From contig JAFQHV010000041.1 of NCBI GenBank assembly GCA_017397835.1, positions 62,001 to 126,000 on the forward strand: a stretch of DNA of 64,000 bases. Direction: 5' to 3'. The DNA comes from Oscillospiraceae bacterium (lineage in GTDB: Bacteria > Bacillota > Clostridia > Oscillospirales > Oscillospiraceae). Every line of letters begins with the position of its first letter. Within the stretch, counting starts at the first letter, position 1. Position numbers and translations under genes: made by a program. Below the pieces are notes generated by a model that saw only the letters and a program-made list of their open reading frames with translations, had not been told where the DNA came from and searched no databases. Positions 8,438 through 15,828 of this stretch are shown piece by piece.

Positions 8438-9466
8438 TCATACAAGCCCAATTGCCATTTCCACCAACAGAGCCACGACGACCACCAGGGCGGAAATGAT
8501 AAACCCGTGGAGCATGGGGCGGATCCCCGACTTTTTCATGCTGGCAAAGGAGGTATTCAGACCGATGGCGGCAAGGGCGCACACCATGAGGAACTTGCTG
8601 ATACTCTTGGTGTTGGACACCACCCCGGCCGGAATGGAAACAAAGCTGGCCACCACGGACATGGCCAAAAAGCCAAGGATGAACCAGGGAAAAATCTTCC
8701 TGATGCTGAAGTTGGCACGCAGTGCATCCCCCGCCTGACCGGCGGCGGCCGCCTCCTTTTTCTTCAGCCGCAGCTGAATAAATGCAAAGGCAACCACCGT
8801 GGGGATAATGGACAACGTGCGGGTCAGCTTGACCATAGTGGCGTAATCGCCGGCTCCCTCGGAAAAAGCGTATCCGGTAGCCACCACAGAGGAGGTATCG
8901 TTCACCGCTGTACCCGCCCAGATCCCAAAAGCCTGGTCGGTCATACCCAAGGCCCGGCCCATAATGGGAAACAGCACGATCATGGCCATATCAAACAGGA
9001 ATGTGGCGGACATGGCATAGGCCACGTCGCTGTCCTCGGCGTCAATGGTGGGGGCGATGGCGGCGATGGCGGAGCCACCGCAGATGCCCGTTCCGGCAGA
9101 AATCAGGTTGGACAGCTTCCAGTTCAGGCCCAGCGCCTTGCCGATGAAATATCCGCCGCCGAAGCAGGTGGCCAAAGTGAAGATCATCACCAGCAGGGAC
9201 ATCTTACCCACATTCAAAATGGTGTTGATGTTCAAGGACAGGCCCAGCAGAATGATGGCGAATTTCAGCACCTTTTTGGAGGTAAACTTCAATCCCGGAG
9301 CCAGCCACTTGTTCTGCCCCACGAAATGGTTGATGAACATACCCAAAAACATGGCGATCACCGCGCCGCCGATAAGGTGGATGGGCAGCAGGTTTTCCAC
9401 CCACACCGCCACAAAGGCAATGACCACGGACAGCACCAGTCCGGGCAGCAACTTCACAAGCCTCAT
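8438..9466 (-). CDS. YeiH/UPF0324 family membrane transporter
   Basis: A 342-residue protein with about ten membrane helices and the family signatures LGMFINHFVG, GTGICGGSAIAA and GTAVNDTSSVVA. UPF0324 (YeiH/YeeE-like) proteins are annotated as putative sulfate or sulfite exporters, but the substrate is not proven for most members. The ATG has TAGGAG ten bases upstream. It lies 16 bp after prfC on the same strand and is likely read through from it, although no functional link is obvious. Confidence 0.85.
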   Translation of the reverse strand: MRLVKLLPGLVLSVVIAFVAVWVENLLPIHLIGGAVIAMFLGMFINHFVGQNKWLAPGLKFTSKKVLKFAIILLGLSLNINTILNVGKMSLLVMIFTLATCFGGGYFIGKALGLNWKLSNLISAGTGICGGSAIAAIAPTIDAEDSDVAYAMSATFLFDMAMIVLFPIMGRALGMTDQAFGIWAGTAVNDTSSVVATGYAFSEGAGDYATMVKLTRTLSIIPTVVAFAFIQLRLKKKEAAAAGQAGDALRANFSIRKIFPWFILGFLAMSVVASFVSIPAGVVSNTKSISKFLMVCALAAIGLNTSFASMKKSGIRPMLHGFIISALVVVVALLVEMAIGLV

Positions 9467-9482
9467 GTTTCTCTGCTCCTAA

Positions 9483-11090
9483 TCAGAACTTGGCTCCGCC
9501 GAACTCGGCCAGCACAAGGCCCTTATTTCGCTCGCTCACCCACTGGATGGACCACTGGGAGGCAAACAGGATGAGCTGATTGCCCTTGTAATCCTCCACC
9601 AGCTTGGCATCGTTGGGCAGCAGCAGGTCTTCTTCCTTCAAGGGCTGGGCATCCTCGTCCTCCCGGACCACCCAGCGCAGATACTCGTAGGGCAGCCCCT
9701 CTTTATACAGTTCCACGTTGTACTCACTGCGCAGGCGGTACTCCAGCACGTCAAACTGCAGGGTACCCACCACGCCCACGATGACCTCCTCCATACCGGT
9801 GTAGGGGGTCTTGAAGATCTGAATGGCGCCCTCCTGGGCGATCTGCTCCACGCCTTTCAGGAACTGCTTGCGCTTCATGGTGTCGATGGAGCGGATACGC
9901 ATGAAATGCTCCGGTGCGAAGGTGGGGATGGGGTCAAAGAGGAACTTCTTGCCGGGGGCGCACAGGGTGTCACCGATAGAGAAAATGCCCGGGTCGAACA
10001 CGCCGATGATGTCGCCGGCGTAGGCTTCCTCGATAATCTCGCGCTCGGCAGCCATAAGCTGCTGGGGCCGGGACAGGCGCAGCTTTTTGCCCCCCTGCAT
10101 ATGATAGACCTCTTTTTCCGCATCGAAGCGGCCGGACACCACGCGCATGAAGGCGATGCGGTCCCGGTGGGCCTTGTTCATGTTGGCCTGGATCTTGAAT
10201 ACGAAGGCGGAGAACTCCTCGTCAAAGCAGTCCACCACCTGCTCGCCCGCCCGACGGGGCAGGGGCGCGGTAGTCATGCGCAGAAATTCCTCCAAAAACG
10301 GCTCCACACCGAAGTTGGTCAGAGCGGAACCAAAGAACACGGGGGACAGCTTGCCGTGGCGCACCCGCTCCATGTCGAAGTCGCAGGAGGCACCGTCCAG
10401 CAGCTCGATCTCGTCCACCAACTGACTGTGCTTGGCCGCACCGATCAGGTCGGCCAGGGCGGGGTCGTTGACCTCGATCTCGGTGGCGGTAGCCGCCTTG
10501 GCGTTGGTGTTGGAGGTAAAGTGGATGACCTTGCGGTTCTGCCGGTCGTACACGCCCTTGAACTCCTTGCCGCAGCCGATGGGCCAGTTCATGGCGTAGG
10601 TGTCGATGCCCAGTTCCTTTTCCAGCTCCTCACACAGCTCAAAGGGGTCCCGAGTCTCCCGGTCCATCTTGTTGACGAAGGTAAAGATGGGGATATCCCG
10701 CATGGCGCAGACCTTGAAGAGCTTGCGGGTCTGTGCCTCCACGCCCTTGGCCGCGTCAATGACCATGACCGCGCTGTCGGCGGCCATGAGGGTGCGATAG
10801 GTGTCCTCGGAGAAGTCCTGGTGACCGGGGGTGTCCAAAATGTTGATGCAGAAGCCATCGTACTGGAACTGCATGACCGAGGAGGTAACGGAAATGCCGC
10901 GCTGCTTCTCGATCTCCATCCAGTCGGAGGTGGCGGCCCGGGTGTTCTTCTTGCCCTTGACCTGACCGGCCTGAGCGATGGCTCCGCCGTAGAGCAGGAA
11001 CTTTTCCGTCAGGGTAGTCTTGCCCGCGTCGGGGTGAGAGATGATGGCAAAGGTCCTGCGGCGTTTGATTTCGGCTTCGTACTGTGACAA
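9483..11090 (-). CDS. prfC: Peptide chain release factor 3
   Basis: RF3 is the translational GTPase that removes RF1/RF2 from the ribosome after peptide release. The 535-residue protein has the family N-terminus RRRTFAIISHPDAGKTT with the P-loop, the RGISVTSSV switch-I region, DTPGHQDF and NKMDR motifs, followed by domain II and a C-terminal RF3-specific domain ending in WVSERNKG. A TTG start at 11090 has AGGGAG eight bases upstream; the in-frame GTG at 11099 lies too close to that site, so TTG is preferred. Length and motifs fit RF3 rather than EF-G or tetracycline-protection proteins. Confidence 0.93.
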   Translation of the reverse strand: MSQYEAEIKRRRTFAIISHPDAGKTTLTEKFLLYGGAIAQAGQVKGKKNTRAATSDWMEIEKQRGISVTSSVMQFQYDGFCINILDTPGHQDFSEDTYRTLMAADSAVMVIDAAKGVEAQTRKLFKVCAMRDIPIFTFVNKMDRETRDPFELCEELEKELGIDTYAMNWPIGCGKEFKGVYDRQNRKVIHFTSNTNAKAATATEIEVNDPALADLIGAAKHSQLVDEIELLDGASCDFDMERVRHGKLSPVFFGSALTNFGVEPFLEEFLRMTTAPLPRRAGEQVVDCFDEEFSAFVFKIQANMNKAHRDRIAFMRVVSGRFDAEKEVYHMQGGKKLRLSRPQQLMAAEREIIEEAYAGDIIGVFDPGIFSIGDTLCAPGKKFLFDPIPTFAPEHFMRIRSIDTMKRKQFLKGVEQIAQEGAIQIFKTPYTGMEEVIVGVVGTLQFDVLEYRLRSEYNVELYKEGLPYEYLRWVVREDEDAQPLKEEDLLLPNDAKLVEDYKGNQLILFASQWSIQWVSERNKGLVLAEFGGAKF

Positions 11091-11266
11091 GGGTATCACT
11101 CCCTAAGTGTAATCGTAATAACAAGGTATTTTACCATATTCTCCCCTGCGCCGCAAGGAAAAAGTCTTTTCTCCAACCCATCTGTTAATTTTTTGTGAAA
11201 GGGATTGTATTTTCCCACCGTATCGTGTAAACTGGTATCAGGAAATCAACAAGGGAGGACTCCATC

Positions 11267-11446
11267 ATGAAAGTTGCCCGTTTTGTGCTGAAAGTAGTCG
11301 CCGCCGCGCTGGTCACCGCCGCCGCCGTTTGTGCCGTTATCGCCTATTGGGACAAGCTGGTCTGTTTCGGCAGGTCCCTGTGCAGCAAGGTTCGCGCCGC
11401 CCGTGAGATCGTCTGCTGCGACGAGTACGCCGATTACGAAGAATAA
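11267..11446 (+). CDS. Small membrane protein of 59 residues
   Basis: The ATG at 11267 has AAGGGAGG eight bases upstream and opens a 59-codon frame closed by TAA. The product has a basic start (MKVARFVLK), one hydrophobic helix (about residues 6-26), then a Cys-containing basic stretch and an acidic end (CCDEYADYEE). A good ribosome site and a terminator directly after the stop support a real gene. Function unknown; such proteins often sit in or regulate a membrane complex. Confidence 0.7.
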   Translation: MKVARFVLKVVAAALVTAAAVCAVIAYWDKLVCFGRSLCSKVRAAREIVCCDEYADYEE

Positions 11447-11452
11447 TTCAAA

Positions 11453-11483
11453 AAACACCGCCGATCAAATCGGCGGTGTTTTT
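11453..11483 (+). terminator. Intrinsic terminator after the 59-residue gene
   Basis: Stem AACACCGCCGAT/ATCGGCGGTGTT followed by five T. Confidence 0.9.
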
Positions 11484-11495
11484 ACGCCTTGCCGC

Positions 11496-11524
11496 TTGCG
11501 AAAGCGGTCGGGTTGTGGTAGAAT
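11496..11524 (+). promoter_or_regulatory. Sigma-A-type promoter of pyrB
   Basis: TTGCGA and TAGAAT with a 17-bp spacer. Only about 25 bp of leader follows, leaving no room for a PyrR attenuator. Confidence 0.6.
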
Positions 11525-11554
11525 AACTGGAAACCCTTTGAAGGAGTGTACTGT

Positions 11555-12616
11555 ATGCGGCATTTGATCGATTTTGGTGATATGACCCGCGCCGAGTGGG
11601 ACGCCCTCTACGCCCGGGCCAGCCAGATTATGGACGACCCGTCCGCCTTTACCGACGTGTGCCACGGCAAGGTTGCCTGTAACCTGTTTTACGAGCCGTC
11701 CACCCGTACCAACTTCTCGTTCCAGACCGCTATGATGCGTCTGGGCGGCACGGTGTTCGGTTTTGCCGATCCCAACTCCTCCTCCGTGGCCAAGGGCGAG
11801 TCGCTGAAGGACACCATCAAGATGGTCTCCGGCTACGGCGACGTGGTGGTCATGCGTACCCCGTGGGAGGGTTCCGCCAAAGCCGCCTCCCTCTACTCCC
11901 ACGTTCCCGTCATCAACGCCGGTGACGGCGGCCATATGCACCCCACCCAGACCACCGCTGACCTGACCACCATCACCCGGCTCCACGGCGGTGTGGACGG
12001 TCTGTCCATCGGTCTGTGCGGCGACCTGAAAAACGGCCGCACCGTCCACTCCCTCATCAAGGCCATGGAGAAGTTTAAGAACGTCAAGTTCTTCTGCATC
12101 GCCCCCCGTGAGCTGGCCATTCCCGAGTATATGCGGGTCTTCATGCGGGAGCATAACATCTGGTTCACCGAGGTCACCGGACTGGAGGCGGTCATTCCCC
12201 AGCTGGACGTGCTGTATATGACCCGCATCCAGCGCGAGCGCTTTGCCGACCCCGAAGAGTACGAGCGCAACAAGGGCATCTACGTGCTGACCCGCCGCAA
12301 GCTGGAGCGTGCCAAGCCCGATATGCTGGTCCTCCATCCCCTGCCCCGCGTGGATGAGATCGCCATCGACGTGGACGACGATCCCCGTGCCGCCTACTTC
12401 CAGCAGGCCCGCTACGGTATGTTCGCCCGCATGGCCCTGCTGTCCGATTTGGCCAACCAGCCCCGCCAGGAGGTGCTGGACGCGGTGGAGATCGGCACCA
12501 AGCCCGTTTGTACGAACCCCCGCTGCATCACTCAGACCGAGCGGTACCTGCCCCCTTTGGTCAAGCGTAACGGCAGCGTGGACTGCTGCGCGTTCTGCGA
12601 TGCGGAGCTGAAGTAA
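11555..12616 (+). CDS. pyrB: Aspartate carbamoyltransferase with a fused PyrI-like zinc tail
   Basis: ATCase joins carbamoyl phosphate and aspartate in the second step of pyrimidine synthesis. The catalytic part carries the carbamoyl-phosphate motif YEPSTRTNFSF (Ser49-Thr52), GDGGHMHPTQ and HPLPRVDEI. After a normal catalytic chain the protein continues into a 37-residue tail with Cys319, Cys324, Cys345 and Cys348 spaced as in the zinc domain of the regulatory chain PyrI (CxxxxC...CxxC), but without PyrI's nucleotide-binding domain. The tail may hold catalytic trimers together, as the PyrI zinc domain does. AAGGAG lies eight bases before the ATG at 11555. No other pyr gene is next to it, and a terminator follows. 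Confidence 0.92.
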   Translation: MRHLIDFGDMTRAEWDALYARASQIMDDPSAFTDVCHGKVACNLFYEPSTRTNFSFQTAMMRLGGTVFGFADPNSSSVAKGESLKDTIKMVSGYGDVVVMRTPWEGSAKAASLYSHVPVINAGDGGHMHPTQTTADLTTITRLHGGVDGLSIGLCGDLKNGRTVHSLIKAMEKFKNVKFFCIAPRELAIPEYMRVFMREHNIWFTEVTGLEAVIPQLDVLYMTRIQRERFADPEEYERNKGIYVLTRRKLERAKPDMLVLHPLPRVDEIAIDVDDDPRAAYFQQARYGMFARMALLSDLANQPRQEVLDAVEIGTKPVCTNPRCITQTERYLPPLVKRNGSVDCCAFCDAELK

Positions 12617-12623
12617 AAAACCA

Positions 12624-12657
12624 CCGGGATGTCCCCCGCGGACATCCCGGTTCTCGT
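12624..12657 (+). terminator. Terminator after pyrB
   Basis: Eleven-bp stem CCGGGATGTCC/GGACATCCCGG followed by TTCTCGTT, so strong stem but imperfect T-tract. Confidence 0.65.
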
Positions 12658-12693
12658 TCCCCAAAAAGTTCCAAATCCCCCGAAAAAACAGGC

Positions 12694-12722
12694 TTGACAA
12701 AGCCCCGCGCTTATGCTATTAT
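12694..12722 (+). promoter_or_regulatory. Promoter of the tRNA cluster
   Basis: TTGACA and TATTAT with a 17-bp spacer, about 30 bp before the first tRNA. Confidence 0.75.
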
Positions 12723-12752
12723 TTCAAGGCTGACACAAGAACAGCGTCCTAC

Positions 12753-12826
12753 GCGGGTGTAGTTCAATGGTAGAATCCCAGCCTTCCAAGCTGGTCGCGT
12801 GGGTTCGATTCCCATCACCCGCTCCA
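12753..12826 (+). tRNA. tRNA-Gly (anticodon TCC)
   Basis: The 7-bp acceptor stem GCGGGTG/CACCCGC, anticodon loop CTTCCAA between CCAGC/GCTGG arms and T-loop GGTTCGATTCC are all intact, and CCA is encoded. Confidence 0.95.
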
Positions 12827-12830
12827 ATAT

Positions 12831-12907
<77 letters not shown>

Positions 12908-12945
12908 CCTTTTAACGCACCATTCTTTGTGCCGCAGTTCTATAT

Positions 12946-13022
12946 GGTGGGTATAGCTCAGTTGGCAGAGCACCGGATTGTGGTTCCGGGTGTCGTGGGT
13001 TCGAGCCCCATTACCCACCCCA
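12946..13022 (+). tRNA. tRNA-His (anticodon GTG)
   Basis: Acceptor GTGGGTA/TACCCAC with the extra G-1 facing C73, the hallmark of tRNA-His; loop TTGTGGT gives anticodon GTG; CCA encoded. Confidence 0.95.
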
Positions 13023-13037
13023 TTAAGATCTCAAGGC

Positions 13038-13075
13038 AAAAGGGTCGGAGCGTCGGCTCCGACCCTTTTGTTTTT
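13038..13075 (+). terminator. Terminator inside the tRNA cluster
   Basis: Stem AAAGGGTCGGAGC/GCTCCGACCCTTT followed by a T-run. It closes the Gly-Arg-His transcript, so tRNA-Gly and tRNA-Lys need their own promoters or read-through. Confidence 0.8.
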
Positions 13076-13099
13076 GAGCGCTTCCCGAATCCTCTATAC

Positions 13100-13174
13100 A
13101 GGGGTGTAGCCAAGCGGTAAGGCACGGGACTTTGACTCCCGCATTCGCTGGTTCGAGTCCAGCCATCCCTGCCA
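13100..13174 (+). tRNA. tRNA-Gln (anticodon TTG)
   Basis: Acceptor AGGGGTG pairs with CATCCCT (one G-T pair), anticodon loop CTTTGAC between CGGGA/TCCCG, normal T-loop, CCA encoded. Confidence 0.93.
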
Positions 13175-13462
13175 CTTCGTCGGCGCGGGCTGCATATCCT
13201 TCGCCTCGGCCTTTGGCCAAGGCTCAATCATTCCGCCGCGCCTCCTCTCCAAAACACGACCACTTCGTTGGGTCGTGTTTTGGGAAGCCGCCTTCGGCGG
13301 CAAAATATGTTTGACCCAGTAGCTCAGTCGGCACACCCGTCCGCAGACGGGCGTTTCGAGCCGCAACCGCCCACCGGGCGGCTCTTGGCGGCGAGATGAG
13401 CACCTCGGCGTCAGCCGCCACGAATGGCACAGACTTGTTCCACGCATAATAAAATTGAATAT
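13175..13462 (+). other. Gene-free interval with hairpins and a broken tRNA-Lys copy
   Basis: No credible gene is seen. It holds a 13-bp hairpin (13249-13283, CCAAAACACGACC and its complement), a short GCCGCC/GGCGGC hairpin (13287-13301) and an interrupted 5' half of tRNA-Lys (13313-13405). The remainder is unremarkable. Confidence 0.7.
13313..13405 (+). pseudogene. tRNA-Lys 5' fragment split in the D-arm by a 64-bp insert
   Basis: Bases 13313-13333 are identical to the first 21 bases of the intact tRNA-Lys at 13463. The tRNA sequence then resumes as GAGCACCT at 13398-13405 exactly where it left off. The intervening 64 bp (13334-13397) begin CACCCG and contain the same hairpin-rich sequence as the insert at 13610-13674. 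The anticodon arm and 3' half are missing. Confidence 0.8.
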
Positions 13463-13538
13463 GACCCAGTAGCTCAGTCGGCAGAGCACCTGCCTTTTAA
13501 GCAGGGTGTCCGGGGTTCGAATCCCCGCTGGGTCACCA
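13463..13538 (+). tRNA. tRNA-Lys (anticodon TTT)
   Basis: Acceptor GACCCAG/CTGGGTC, loop CTTTTAA, intact T-arm and encoded CCA. Fragments of this gene recur at 13313, 13599 and 14920. Confidence 0.95.
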
Positions 13539-13545
13539 AAAGAAG

Positions 13546-13574
13546 AAACCGCCGTTTGGCGGTTTTTTCTTTTG
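13546..13574 (+). terminator. Terminator after tRNA-Lys
   Basis: Stem AAACCGCC/GGCGGTTT followed by a T-run. Confidence 0.8.
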
Positions 13575-13598
13575 TCCCCGTGGGGTGAGTTACCCCGG

Positions 13599-13692
13599 CC
13601 GGGGTTCGACACCCGCCAGCAGGCGGGCGTGCCGGAGCGCAACCGCCGCTTGCGGCGGCTCTTGGCGCGGAGGTATCCCCGCTGGGTCACCA
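13599..13692 (+). pseudogene. tRNA-Lys 3' fragment split in the T-loop by a 65-bp insert
   Basis: CCGGGGTTCGA (13599-13609) matches the T-arm of tRNA-Lys and continues as ATCCCCGCTGGGTCACCA at 13675-13692, with 65 bp in between (13610-13674). That insert aligns along its whole length with the one in the D-arm copy: both begin CACCCG, share a GGGCG hairpin arm, GCAACCGCC and GGCGGCTCTTGGCG. Confidence 0.8.
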
Positions 13693-13729
13693 AAAAACGA
13701 CACTTCTCTAATGAGAAGTGTCGTTTTTT
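13692..13729 (+). terminator. Hairpin with T-run, left copy
   Basis: Seventeen-bp arms AAAAAACGACACTTCTC and complement around a four-base loop. A near copy occurs at 14766. Confidence 0.75.
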
Positions 13730-13730
13730 A

Positions 13731-13828
13731 CTTATTCACTCTTCCCTATTCACTCTTCCCTAAAATCAAACGCCGGGCGGGTCAAGGACCCGCCCCTACG
13801 TGATTGTCGCACCCGCCGCTTGCAGCGG
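13731..13828 (+). repeat. 98-bp direct repeat, left copy
   Basis: Almost identical to 14806-14903. It includes tandem ATTCACTCTTCCCT units and an inverted repeat GGGCGGGTC/GACCCGCCC. The gap between tRNA-Lys and the gene at 13872 is filled by this and the preceding repeats. Confidence 0.85.
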
Positions 13829-13871
13829 AGGAAAAACTCTGTTATGATAAAAACGGAGAGGGGGCCGTGAA

Positions 13872-14714
13872 ATGTTCGCTTTCAAAAAGAAATACCGCCC
13901 CATCCGTGGGCAAACGTGGTGGGAGAAAATTCTTGACGTCGTTACAAGAGAATATCCGCTCAATCAAATCGAGATGATCGTTTTTTCCATCACCCTTTTG
14001 GGAATGATCGCTTTTTTGGTTTTGCTTGTAGGATTGAAGATAGAGTTTTCCCGCCCGGTCAAACTGATGATCGTGTGGGGCGAAGTGGGCCTTATGTTTT
14101 TGAGCTACATACTGTGGGGCATCGAGTGGCTGGGAGGGCGCACAGAGCGCTCGGTGAAACGGCGGGTGTCGGAAAAAATCGAGCAATACGTCACAGAGAA
14201 TGTTTCTTGCGGTTACGATGAGCTGATCCGCACCGTGATGAACGTCCGCATCCACCGTGGATTTGATGAAGCACTTAAAGAATTGGAGTCTGAACGGAAA
14301 CTTGCCGTGTATGATGGCATTTGCCGCCTGCCCACCCGCGAGGACAAAGACCGCTGGCGTGCCCAGGAAGTCAAGGTATCCGGCGTATCCTTTGAAACGT
14401 TGACGCAGGTTTTTGCTCATTCGCTCGAAGCGCTCGGCGGGGAATTGCGGATAGAGTTTTCCGTATGGGAAGATGAAGCCCATCGGCTTGAAAAAGTGAT
14501 GGATGAGCAAACAAACACAGACCTGTATGTATGCACCGTGGCAGGCGGGGAAAGACGGGAGTTTTCGAGCTTTGCCGAACTTTCCGACGCGCCGCTTTTT
14601 GACGGGCAGACGCTAAAAGAGGTCTGCGACAGGATTTGTGTAAGCTGCGCTAATGATTTTTCGTGCCCCTCCGAGTTTTTTGAGGCATACGGCTCGCACT
14701 TCGCCGAGTCTTGA
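13872..14714 (+). CDS. Unrecognised two-helix membrane protein in the repeat island
   Basis: A 280-residue protein with two hydrophobic helices near the N-terminus (about 35-58 and 68-88), followed by a charged cytoplasmic-looking region of about 190 residues. I recognise no family motif. GGAGAGGGGG lies ahead of the ATG. Codon usage is less GC-rich than the neighbours, and the gene is bracketed by long direct repeats and tRNA-Lys fragments, which suggests acquisition. Function unknown. Confidence 0.65.
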   Translation: MFAFKKKYRPIRGQTWWEKILDVVTREYPLNQIEMIVFSITLLGMIAFLVLLVGLKIEFSRPVKLMIVWGEVGLMFLSYILWGIEWLGGRTERSVKRRVSEKIEQYVTENVSCGYDELIRTVMNVRIHRGFDEALKELESERKLAVYDGICRLPTREDKDRWRAQEVKVSGVSFETLTQVFAHSLEALGGELRIEFSVWEDEAHRLEKVMDEQTNTDLYVCTVAGGERREFSSFAELSDAPLFDGQTLKEVCDRICVSCANDFSCPSEFFEAYGSHFAES

Positions 14715-14765
14715 TTTAGCTTGACAAATCCTCCGGCCGGAGCGGCTGCGCTGTTGCGATTGTAT

Positions 14766-14804
14766 AAAAAACGGACACCTCTCATCAGAGAGGTGTCGTT
14801 TTTT
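14766..14804 (+). terminator. Hairpin with T-run, right copy
   Basis: AAAAAACGGACACCTCTC and near-perfect complement; terminates the 280-codon gene and resembles the hairpin at 13692. Confidence 0.8.
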
Positions 14805-14805
14805 A

Positions 14806-14903
14806 CTTATTCCCTCTTCCCTATTCACTCTTCCCTAAAATCAAACGCCGGGCGGGTCAAGGACCCGCCCCTACGTGATTGTCGCACCCGCCGCTTGCGG
14901 CGG
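14806..14903 (+). repeat. 98-bp direct repeat, right copy
   Basis: Differs from the left copy by only a few bases, for example TTCCCT for TTCACT near its start, and runs directly into a shortened insert and the third tRNA-Lys 3' end. Confidence 0.85.
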
Positions 14904-14940
14904 CTCTTGGCGCGGAGGTATCCCCGCTGGGTCACCAAAC

Positions 14941-14970
14941 AGGACGCACCATCTTTCGACGGTGCGTCCT
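14941..14970. terminator. Hairpin between the island and the AraC gene
   Basis: AGGACGCACC/GGTGCGTCCT stem. T-tracts on either side are weak, so it is only a possible terminator of the araC-type gene. Confidence 0.5.
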
Positions 14971-14980
14971 GTTCTTGTCT

Positions 14981-15697
14981 TCAGTTCTCCTTCCGGTACT
15001 GCCGGGGAGACACGCCCATTTCCTGCCGGAAGCGGCGGGAAAAATAAATATAATCCACGTAGCCGCACCGCTCCGCAATTTCCGTCAGCGGCAGCGTATC
15101 TTTATACATACCGATCAGGTAGCAGGCGTGGTGGATCCGAGCCTGGGTCAGGAACTCCGTAGGGGTCTTGCCCGTGATCCGCTTGAAGTTGGCACGGATA
15201 TAGTCCTCGGTATAGCCGCTGCGCTTCAAAACGGCGTTCAGGTCCATGTCGCTGTTGTGAAACTCCCTGCTAATGTACTCCGCAATGGCCTGCACCGCCA
15301 AAAACACCTTGTCATACATCTTTATTTTTTGCAGCACAAACAGGCCGAAAGCGTGCACCAAAGCGGAAATATACTCCTCCTCGGCATATCGGTTTCGAAA
15401 AATCAGATTCGCCAACAGCAGCCCCTCTCCTCCGCTGTCCTCCGAAATAACAGCCGGATCCGAAAGGTGAAACATATGGTCCACCCCACCGATGTAAATT
15501 CGTTCGTACGAATCGTCGCAACCACTACTGCTGTGGGACACCCCCGGTGGAACTACCAGAATGGTTCCGGGTACAACCGGAACCGGGTTTTCGTCGAAAT
15601 AAACCTGCCCCATACCTTTGGTGCAAACAACAATCTCATAGTTTTTATGCTTGTGCGGCGGGGTCTCCCCGCGCAGGATGCCAACAGACGCGCTCAT
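14981..15697 (-). CDS. AraC-family transcriptional regulator
   Basis: A 238-residue protein with an N-terminal cupin-like sensing domain (PPHKHKNYEIV, PGTILVVPPG) and two C-terminal helix-turn-helix motifs ending in YFSRRFRQEMGVSPRQYR, the AraC signature. GGAGGG lies seven bases before the ATG at 15697; longer in-frame starts up to 15796 run into the opposite promoter. It is divergent from the MATE transporter and probably controls it, sensing a small molecule in the cupin pocket. Confidence 0.88.
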   Translation of the reverse strand: MSASVGILRGETPPHKHKNYEIVVCTKGMGQVYFDENPVPVVPGTILVVPPGVSHSSSGCDDSYERIYIGGVDHMFHLSDPAVISEDSGGEGLLLANLIFRNRYAEEEYISALVHAFGLFVLQKIKMYDKVFLAVQAIAEYISREFHNSDMDLNAVLKRSGYTEDYIRANFKRITGKTPTEFLTQARIHHACYLIGMYKDTLPLTEIAERCGYVDYIYFSRRFRQEMGVSPRQYRKEN

Positions 15698-15828
15698 AAC
15701 ATCACCCTCCGCATTATACCCAAATTCCATCTTTTGTGCAAGTATGGATAGAAATAAACATACCCTATCCTTTGCAGAATAGTATAATGTGATCATAGTT
15801 ACATCTATGTTTTTTGCAGGTGATGAAG

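Larger units (their letters stand above)
13675..14937 (+). mobile_element. Putative 1.26-kb island between tRNA-Lys 3'-end direct repeats
   Basis: The 18-bp tRNA-Lys 3' end occurs at 13521-13538 (true gene), 13675-13692 and 14920-14937. Between the second and third copies lie matching hairpins, a 98-bp direct repeat and one 280-codon gene. tRNA 3' ends are classical integration sites, so the structure resembles a minimal island or a decayed one. No integrase is present, and gene duplication by recombination between repeats is an alternative. Confidence 0.5.

Noticed and set aside
13094..13693. Minus-strand frame of 199 codons
   Set aside because: It runs through tRNA-Lys, tRNA-Gln ends, hairpins and repeats; an artefact of GC-rich repeat DNA.
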